From Actinacidiphila rubida (GTDB taxonomy: Bacteria > Actinomycetota > Actinomycetes > Streptomycetales > Streptomycetaceae): a DNA stretch of 64,000 nucleotides. Numbering within the stretch: the first letter of the stretch is position 1; every line of letters begins with the position of its first letter. The translations under genes and the position numbers were made by a program. The stretch lies in assembly GCF_900110255.1 (NCBI RefSeq), contig NZ_FODD01000026.1, positions 1 through 64,000 on the forward strand, written 5' to 3'. The notes below the pieces were generated by a model. The model searched no databases. It had not been told where the DNA came from and saw nothing but the letters and a program-made list of their open reading frames with translations. Positions 58,772 to 64,000 of this stretch are shown here, piece after piece.

Positions 58772-59461
58772 TCAGGCCGCGCCCAGCGGCACGACCCGCT
58801 CGGTGTCCCAGGGCCGTTCCCAGCCCGCGTAGTGCAGGATCTTGTCGATCAGGCCGGCGGTGAAGCCCCAGACCAGGGCGCCGTCGACGAGGAACGCCGG
58901 GCCGCGGAAGCCGCTGGGATGGACGAGCGTCGCGCGGTTCGCCGGGTCGGTGAGGTCCGCCACAGGGACCCGGAACACGCGTGCGGTCTCCGCCGGGTCG
59001 ACCGCGGAGACCGGGCTGGGCGCGCGCCACCAGCCCATGACCGGGGTCACCACGAAGCCGCTCACCGGGATGTACAGGCGCGGCAGCACGCCGAAGACCT
59101 GCACACCGGCCGGGTCGAGGCCGGTCTCCTCCTCGGCCTCGCGCAGCGCGGCGCGCAGCGGGCCCTCGCCCTCGGGGTCGCCGTCCTCCGGGTCGAGCGC
59201 GCCCCCGGGGAAGGACGGCTGGCCGGCGTGCGACCGCAGCGCCGCGGAACGCTCGATCAGCAGCAGGTCAGGGCCCTGCTCGCCCTCGCCGAACAGGATC
59301 AGCACCGCCGAGGGGCGGCCCTCGCCGTCGGGCGGCAGGAAGCGGCTCAACTGCTCGGGCCGCACGGCCCGCACCAACGCGGCGACGGGTTCCAGCCAGG
59401 AGGGAACACCCTCCGCGCTGACCCGGACGCCCGCCGCGTCGGCACCGTGCGCCTGCGTCAT
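58772..59461 (-). CDS. NUDIX hydrolase, CoA-pyrophosphatase-like
   Basis: 229 residues. The NUDIX box runs from GGALDPEDGD to REAEEETGLDP (about residues 85-115), with the REAEEET core that binds metal, and is followed by a region typical of the NudL/CoA diphosphatase group. It probably cleaves CoA or related dinucleotides to phosphopantetheine and 3-prime,5-prime-ADP. The ATG overlaps the nth stop (ATGA), so the two genes are translated together. Confidence 0.88.
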   Translation of the reverse strand: MTQAHGADAAGVRVSAEGVPSWLEPVAALVRAVRPEQLSRFLPPDGEGRPSAVLILFGEGEQGPDLLLIERSAALRSHAGQPSFPGGALDPEDGDPEGEGPLRAALREAEEETGLDPAGVQVFGVLPRLYIPVSGFVVTPVMGWWRAPSPVSAVDPAETARVFRVPVADLTDPANRATLVHPSGFRGPAFLVDGALVWGFTAGLIDKILHYAGWERPWDTERVVPLGAA

Positions 59462-60423
59462 GAGGCGCCCAGCGGCGGCGCGGGCTGCCCGGGGTAGTCC
59501 GGCGGGGGGTTGAGCCGCTGCCCGGGGAAGCCGCCCTTCTCGTACTTCAGCAGCTTCCGGGCCTTGTCCGGGTCGAGCTCGCCGATGCCGTTCGACGGGC
59601 ACAGGTGCGCGATCGGGCAGGCGCCGCAGGCGGGCTTGCGGGAGTGGCAGATGCGGCGGCCGTGGAAGACCACGCGGTGCGACAGCATCGTCCAGTCCGA
59701 CTTGGGGAACAGCGCCGCGACGTCCTTCTCGACCTGCTCGGGATCCTCCGAGGTGGTCCAGCCGAACCGGCGGGACAGGCGGCCGAAGTGGGTGTCGACG
59801 GTGATGCCGGGGACGCCGAAGGCGTTGCCCAGCACCACGTTGGCGGTCTTGCGGCCGACGCCCGGCAGCTTGACCAGGTCCTCCAGGCGACCCGGCACCT
59901 CCCCGCCGAAGTCGTCCCGCAGCGCGATCGACAGGCCGAGCACGGACCGCGCCTTGGCCCGGAAGAAGCCGGTCGGCCGCAGGATCTCCTCCAGCTCCTC
60001 GGGATTGGCCACGGCCATGTCCTCGGGCGTGGGGTACTTGGCGAACAGCGCGGGCGTCGTCTGGTTGACCCTCAGGTCGGTGGTCTGCGCCGACAGCACG
60101 GTGGCGATCAGCAGCTCGAAGGGGTTCCGGAAGTCCAGCTCCGGGTGGGCGTACGGGTACACCTCGGCCAGCTCGCGGTTGATCCGCCGGGCCTGCCGGA
60201 CCAGCCCCGCGTGCGTCTGCGGAGCCTTCACCTTCTTCACCGCGACCGCCGCGGCCTTCTCGGCCGGAGCGGCCTTCTTGGTGGAGGCCGTCTTCGTCGC
60301 CGGGGCCGCCTTCCTGGCGGGGGCCTTCTCGGCCGGCGCCGCCTTCTTCGCCGTGGCCGCCTTCTTGGCCGGGGCTTCCTTGACCGGGCGGGCCTTGGCC
60401 CCACCCGCACCACTTGTCGCCAT
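59458..60423 (-). CDS. nth: endonuclease III with Lys/Ala-rich N-terminal tail
   Basis: 321 residues, about 70 longer than most bacterial Nth. The extra N terminus is a run of PAKKAA-type repeats. The core has the helix-hairpin-helix LPGVGRKTANVVLG with the catalytic Lys, VDTHFGRLSRRFG with the catalytic Asp, and the 4Fe-4S cysteines in CHSRKPACGACPIAHLC (C-x6-C-x2-C-x5-C). It removes oxidised pyrimidines and cuts the DNA. The tail resembles the C terminus of topA in this window and should bind DNA non-specifically. Operon with the NUDIX gene. Confidence 0.95.
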   Translation of the reverse strand: MATSGAGGAKARPVKEAPAKKAATAKKAAPAEKAPARKAAPATKTASTKKAAPAEKAAAVAVKKVKAPQTHAGLVRQARRINRELAEVYPYAHPELDFRNPFELLIATVLSAQTTDLRVNQTTPALFAKYPTPEDMAVANPEELEEILRPTGFFRAKARSVLGLSIALRDDFGGEVPGRLEDLVKLPGVGRKTANVVLGNAFGVPGITVDTHFGRLSRRFGWTTSEDPEQVEKDVAALFPKSDWTMLSHRVVFHGRRICHSRKPACGACPIAHLCPSNGIGELDPDKARKLLKYEKGGFPGQRLNPPPDYPGQPAPPLGAS

Positions 60424-60704
60424 GCATGCAGCCTACGGGGCGCCGCCGACAGGGATCAGCCGATTCCGCCGCGCCGGGCGCACGCCGAGGTGGCGGCCCG
60501 GACGCGGCCCTCGGACCGCCCGCCCCGATCCGGTCCCGCGGAGGGCGCGCTGGGGCCGTCCGAGGGCCGCGCGAAGGCTGTTCGCCGAGAGCGGAATCCG
60601 GTACTGTCGCCACTCATTCGGCCCCCAAGCAAGGTCTGAACCACCGAAATCGACGCCCAATCGGGCCCCCGGGACACTACTCCGCGGATAGATACGACAT
60701 CCTT

Positions 60705-60718
60705 GTGATTGATCGCAC
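60705..60718. promoter_or_regulatory. crp: Crp-box-like sequence upstream of crp
   Basis: GTGATTGATCGCAC fits GTG-N8-CAC, close to the Streptomyces Crp consensus. It lies 65 bp ahead of the crp GTG within the 360-bp gap that follows nth (60,424-60,782), suggesting autoregulation. Confidence 0.45.
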
Positions 60719-60782
60719 TGATTGAGACGTCGTGCATCAGGGGAAAACCCGGCGATGTCGGCTGTCGACAAGGAGAGAGCTC

Positions 60783-61457
60783 GTGGACGACGTTCTGCGC
60801 CGTGCTCCGCTTTTCGCGGCGCTCGACGACGAGCAGGCCGCTGAACTGCGCGCCTCCATGACGGAGGTCACGCTCGCGCGTGGCGACTCGCTGTTCCACG
60901 AGGGCGACCCCGGGGACCGGCTGTACGTCGTCACCGAAGGCAAGGTGAAGCTGCACCGCACCTCGCCCGACGGACGCGAGAACATGCTGGCCGTGGTCGG
61001 CCCCGGCGAGCTGATCGGTGAGCTGTCGCTCTTCGACCCCGGCCCGCGCACCGCCACCGGCACGGCCCTGACCGAGGTCAAGCTGCTGGGCCTGGGCCAC
61101 GGCGACCTGCAGCCGTGGCTGAACGTCCGGCCCGAGGTCTCCACCGCGCTGCTGCGTGCCGTGGCGCGCCGCCTGCGCCGGACCAACGACGTCATGTCCG
61201 ACCTCGTCTTCTCCGACGTGCCCGGCCGTGTCGCCAAGGCCCTGCTGGACCTCTCGCGGCGCTTCGGCGTGCAGTCGGAGGAGGGCATCCACGTGGTGCA
61301 CGACCTCACGCAGGAGGAGCTGGCGCAGCTCGTCGGCGCCTCCCGCGAGACCGTGAACAAGGCCCTCGCCGACTTCGCGGGCCGTGGCTGGCTGCGCCTG
61401 GAGGCCCGCGCCGTGATCCTGCTCGACGTCGAGCGCCTGGCCAAGCGGAGCCGCTGA
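60783..61457 (+). CDS. crp: Crp cAMP-receptor-type global regulator
   Basis: 224 residues. The cyclic-nucleotide domain (LFHEGDPGDRLYVVTEGKVKL cut short here: residues about 20-130) contains GELIGELSLFDPGPRTATGT, and the DNA-binding domain has LTQEELAQLVGASRETVNKA. It matches Streptomyces Crp, which controls germination and antibiotic production. GTG start with AAGGAGAGAG. A terminator follows. Confidence 0.95.
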   Translation: MDDVLRRAPLFAALDDEQAAELRASMTEVTLARGDSLFHEGDPGDRLYVVTEGKVKLHRTSPDGRENMLAVVGPGELIGELSLFDPGPRTATGTALTEVKLLGLGHGDLQPWLNVRPEVSTALLRAVARRLRRTNDVMSDLVFSDVPGRVAKALLDLSRRFGVQSEEGIHVVHDLTQEELAQLVGASRETVNKALADFAGRGWLRLEARAVILLDVERLAKRSR

Positions 61458-61518
61458 GCTCCGGGCGGCCCTGGCGAAGGCCGCGCCCGCCGGTCCGCCG
61501 GCGTCCTGACGCACTGTG

Positions 61519-61542
61519 AGCCCCCCGCCTCGGCGGGGGGCT
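61519..61542 (+). terminator. terminator after crp
   Basis: AGCCCCCCGCC pairs perfectly with GGCGGGGGGCT around a two-base loop, followed by TCGTG. It lies 62 bases after the crp stop and between convergent genes. Confidence 0.85.
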
Positions 61543-61639
61543 TCGTGCTGCCCGGGAATGCCGCGGGGGCCTGGCAGGGGCCGTGGCGCGCCGCTCGGAG
61601 GCGGCCGGAGCCGCCGCCGGAGCCGGTGTGCCGCTGCCG

Positions 61640-62635
61640 CTACCAGGCCAGCTGGGCGATCTCGTCGGCGACCGCCGACACCGCGGGGGCGGCCGGGTCG
61701 ATCAGCGGGAAATGGCCGGTCTCCGGCAGCCACGCCACTACCGGCTCCTCCCCCGCCGCGGCCGCCGCGTCCGCGAAAGCCTGGCTGACCTGCGGCGGGA
61801 CCACGTTGTCAGTGGTGCCGTGCACGATGGTGGTGGCGATTCCGGTGGGCAGCAGCAGGGCCGGGTCGGCGTGCGGAAGGCGTTCTCCGAGTCGTTCGGG
61901 ACCGCCGAGCAGGTCGACGACCGCGTCCGAGCAGACGTGCAGCCGGGCCGCCGTGGCGAGGTCGGCGATGGGGGCGAGAGCCACGACGCCGCGCAACGGG
62001 GGAGGTGAGGAGCGGTGCCAGGGGGAATCAGGGGGGAGCACGTGCCGTGCGGCCGCCCACAGGGCGAGGTGGCCGCCCGCGCTGTGGCCGGTGAGTACGA
62101 CGCGCCGGGGGTCGACGGTCTCGTCGCCGAGGGCGGCCACGGCGAGTCCGGGCAGCGCGTCGACGGCGGCGGCCACGTCGTCGAGCGTGTCGGGCCAGCG
62201 GCCGGCGGGAGGCAGCGCGTCAGGGGCCTCACCCGCGGCCGGACCGGAGAGCGCGTCGGCGCCGTGGTCCGCGGGCTGCTGAGCGACCTGCGCGGCGCCG
62301 CCGCGGCGGTACTCCAGCGACGCCACGGCGAAGCCCTGCGCGGCCAGGTGGGCGGCGAGCGGGGACACATGGCCGCGGTCGTAGGGGGCGCGCCAGGCGC
62401 CGCCGTGCATGAGGACCACCAAGGGCGCGGGCCGGCCCGGCGCGGAGGCGGGCCGGTAGAAGTCCACCACCTGGTCGCGATGGTCGCCATAGGCCACGGT
62501 GACGTCCGGCGGCACCTGTGCGTGCCCGAACGCCGACGCCTCCTCCGCCGCCTCCCGTTCGCCCGGATCCGGCGCATCGGAGCTGTGCCGGGACGCGGAG
62601 GCGGGCGGGGACACGTCGGAGGCGGCGTCGGCCAT
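61640..62635 (-). CDS. alpha/beta hydrolase, probable kynurenine formamidase
   Basis: 331 residues. HGGAW in VVLMHGGAWRAPYDRG, the serine elbow LTGHSAGGHLALWAA and the His in LPETGHFPLIDP give a complete esterase/formamidase triad of the HGGXW type. Directly downstream of kynureninase and the tryptophan 2,3-dioxygenase, it most likely hydrolyses N-formylkynurenine to kynurenine and formate. The 30-residue N-terminal extension is Ser/Ala/Glu-rich. The gap to kynU is three bases, so it is cotranscribed. Confidence 0.82.
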   Translation of the reverse strand: MADAASDVSPPASASRHSSDAPDPGEREAAEEASAFGHAQVPPDVTVAYGDHRDQVVDFYRPASAPGRPAPLVVLMHGGAWRAPYDRGHVSPLAAHLAAQGFAVASLEYRRGGAAQVAQQPADHGADALSGPAAGEAPDALPPAGRWPDTLDDVAAAVDALPGLAVAALGDETVDPRRVVLTGHSAGGHLALWAAARHVLPPDSPWHRSSPPPLRGVVALAPIADLATAARLHVCSDAVVDLLGGPERLGERLPHADPALLLPTGIATTIVHGTTDNVVPPQVSQAFADAAAAAGEEPVVAWLPETGHFPLIDPAAPAVSAVADEIAQLAW

Positions 62636-62638
62636 CGG

Positions 62639-63907
62639 TCAGGGGGTCCCTTCGAGTACGTCGGCCAGGACGCGTGCGGCCTGCAGCGCGTCGGCGAAGC
62701 GGGTGTAGAGCGGGGTGAAGCCGAACCGCAGGATGTCCGGCCTGCGGTGGTCGCCGATGACGCCGCGCTCGAGGAGCACGCGCATGACCTCGCCGGCGTC
62801 GTGGCAGCGCAGCGAGACCTGGCTGCCGCGTTCGGCGTGCTCCTGCGGCGTCACCGACTCCACGCGGCCGGCCGGCACCAGCGCGTCCACGCACTCCAGG
62901 AAGAAGTCCGTCAGCGCCAGGCTCTTCGCCCGTACGTCGGCGACGGCCACCCCGTCCCAGGCGTCCAGGGCGGTGTCCAGGGCGAGCAGCGACAGGATCT
63001 CCGGGGTGCCGACGCGCCCGCGGACCGCGCCGTCCCCCGGCGCGTAGGCGGGGGCCATGCCGAACGGGTCGGCGTGCGAGTTCCAGCCCGGCAGCGGCGA
63101 GTCGAAGCGCGGCTGCAGCGCGCGGCGGACGTACAGGTACGCGGGCGAGCCGGGCCCGCCGTTGAGGTACTTGTAGGTGCAGCCGACGGCCAGGTCGACG
63201 CCGTCCGCGTCGAGGGCGACGGGCAGCGCGCCGGCGCTGTGGCACAGGTCCCAGACGGCCAGCGCGCCGGCCGCATGCAGGGCGGCGGTCACCGACGGCA
63301 GGTCGTGCAGCCGGCCGCTGCGGTAGTCGACGTGGTTGACCAGGGCCGCGGCGGTCCGCTCCCCCGCCGCCGCGCCGATCTCCGCCGCGGGCACGGGACG
63401 CACGTGGCAGCCGGTCATCCGGGCGGCGGACTCGGCGATGTAGCCGTCGGTCGGGAAGGTCGCGGCGTCCACGAGGATCTCGTCGCGGCCCTCCGGGGCC
63501 ATCCGCACCGCGGCGACGAGCGCCTTGAAGACGTTGACGCTGGTGGAGTCGCCGACGACGACCTGGCCGGGGGCCGCGCCGACGAGCGCGCCGACGCGGT
63601 CGCCGATGCGCTCGGGGGCCGTCCACCAGCCGCTGCCGTCCCAGGAGCGGATGCCGAGCCGGCCCCACTCGCGGCCGACGACGTCGGACAGCCGCTCCAT
63701 GACCCGGGTGGTGGGCGGGCCCAGCGAGTTGCCGTCGAGGTAGACCTCGTCCGCCACCAGCTCGAACCGGTCGCGGACGGATGCGAGCGGGTCGGCCGCG
63801 TCCAGTCCGGCGGCGCGGGCGGCGAGGCCGCCGGCGGCGGCTGTCGCGGACGGAGTGGCGCGCGCGTGGGGCTGCGTCAGCGGCCCGGTCGTCGTCGGCT
63901 CAGACAT
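62639..63907 (-). CDS. kynU: kynureninase
   Basis: 422 residues of fold type I PLP enzyme. LDGNSLGPPTTRVMERL, VNHVDYRSGRLHDLP, DLCHSAGALPVALD and the PLP lysine in VGCTYKYLNGGPGSPAY are typical. It cleaves kynurenine to anthranilate and alanine. The ATG overlaps the last eight bases of the upstream dioxygenase gene. Anthranilate can then feed secondary metabolism such as daptomycin- or actinomycin-like compounds, but no such genes are in this window. Confidence 0.95.
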   Translation of the reverse strand: MSEPTTTGPLTQPHARATPSATAAAGGLAARAAGLDAADPLASVRDRFELVADEVYLDGNSLGPPTTRVMERLSDVVGREWGRLGIRSWDGSGWWTAPERIGDRVGALVGAAPGQVVVGDSTSVNVFKALVAAVRMAPEGRDEILVDAATFPTDGYIAESAARMTGCHVRPVPAAEIGAAAGERTAAALVNHVDYRSGRLHDLPSVTAALHAAGALAVWDLCHSAGALPVALDADGVDLAVGCTYKYLNGGPGSPAYLYVRRALQPRFDSPLPGWNSHADPFGMAPAYAPGDGAVRGRVGTPEILSLLALDTALDAWDGVAVADVRAKSLALTDFFLECVDALVPAGRVESVTPQEHAERGSQVSLRCHDAGEVMRVLLERGVIGDHRRPDILRFGFTPLYTRFADALQAARVLADVLEGTP

Positions 63908-64000
63908 GGCTGCGGGCCGTCCACAGTTCGGGGAAGACGTTCTTGGTCGCGCGCTTCTCCAGCCAGGCCACCCCCGCGGAGCCGCCGGTGCCCTGCTTGG
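63900..64000 (-). CDS. kynA: tryptophan 2,3-dioxygenase, C-terminal end (runs off the window)
   Basis: The reverse strand reads KQGTGGSAGVAWLEKRATKN and then VFPELWTARSHV before TGA at 63,900. GTGGS-G-x(2)-L is the C-terminal substrate-binding motif of tryptophan 2,3-dioxygenase, which opens the indole ring to N-formylkynurenine. With kynU and the formamidase it forms the complete tryptophan-to-anthranilate route on one strand. Confidence 0.85.
   Translation of the reverse strand, partial: KQGTGGSAGVAWLEKRATKNVFPELWTARSHV

Noticed and set aside
1..64000. CRISPR arrays, IS elements and tRNA genes
   Set aside because: No regularly spaced 25-40-bp repeats, no transposase-like ORF and no cloverleaf with a GTTCRA loop were seen.

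Overview
The window is a piece of a Streptomyces-type actinobacterial chromosome. It has very high G+C, many GTG/TTG starts, Lys/Ala-rich tails on DNA-binding proteins, and a gene set and order (MFS-dTMP kinase fusion, topA, hppA, bldG with its partner kinase, the helicase/secretion neighbourhood, acsA, nhaA, marP-like protease, nth, crp) familiar from the Streptomyces core. The species cannot be named from the sequence alone.

Layout. 1-523 looks like the leader/promoter of an rRNA operon transcribed leftwards out of the window. 524-13,474 holds regulators and single enzymes: MarR/MFS pair, PAS-SpoIIE phosphatase, type II NADH dehydrogenase, TetR regulator, a membrane-tethered ECF-like sigma factor with an extracytoplasmic NPCBM domain, a FrnE/DsbA-like protein and a giant BTAD/NB-ARC regulator. 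13,475-30,181 is core: tmk fusion, topA, TM2 and DUF2752 proteins, a methyltransferase, a lipoprotein, hppA, the anti-sigma kinase, bldG and a DECH-box helicase.

30,178-45,179 is a Tad/Flp-type pilus operon on the minus strand (ssd/cpaE, tadA, tadB, tadC, DUF4244 pilin-like, TadE, TadG-like). Its tadA ATPase gene is cut in two by a 9.2-kb integrated element (33,987-43,231) flanked by a 9-bp direct repeat. Joining the two halves across one copy of the repeat restores an uninterrupted 384-codon tadA, and joining the element ends gives a dyad-symmetric attP. The element has lower G+C than the host and carries a large serine integrase, an HNH protein, a stand-alone phage terminase small subunit, small phage-like ORFs, a DUF2637-like membrane protein with an HTH tail, RHH and GntR regulators, and two membrane-anchored proteins of similar layout. 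I see no TerL, portal, capsid, tail or replicase gene. It is therefore a candidate phage satellite (or remnant prophage) that may act as an excisable switch on the pilus operon.

45,180-64,000 is core again: HAD phosphatase, a degenerate Fic-like protein, a CooC-like ATPase, a SulP-carbonic anhydrase fusion, acsA with an inverted repeat over its ribosome binding site, nhaA, a holin-like membrane protein, an epoxide-hydrolase-like enzyme, MarP-like protease, NUDIX, nth, crp, and at the right edge a tryptophan-to-anthranilate (kynurenine) operon: kynA (partial), kynU and a formamidase-like hydrolase.
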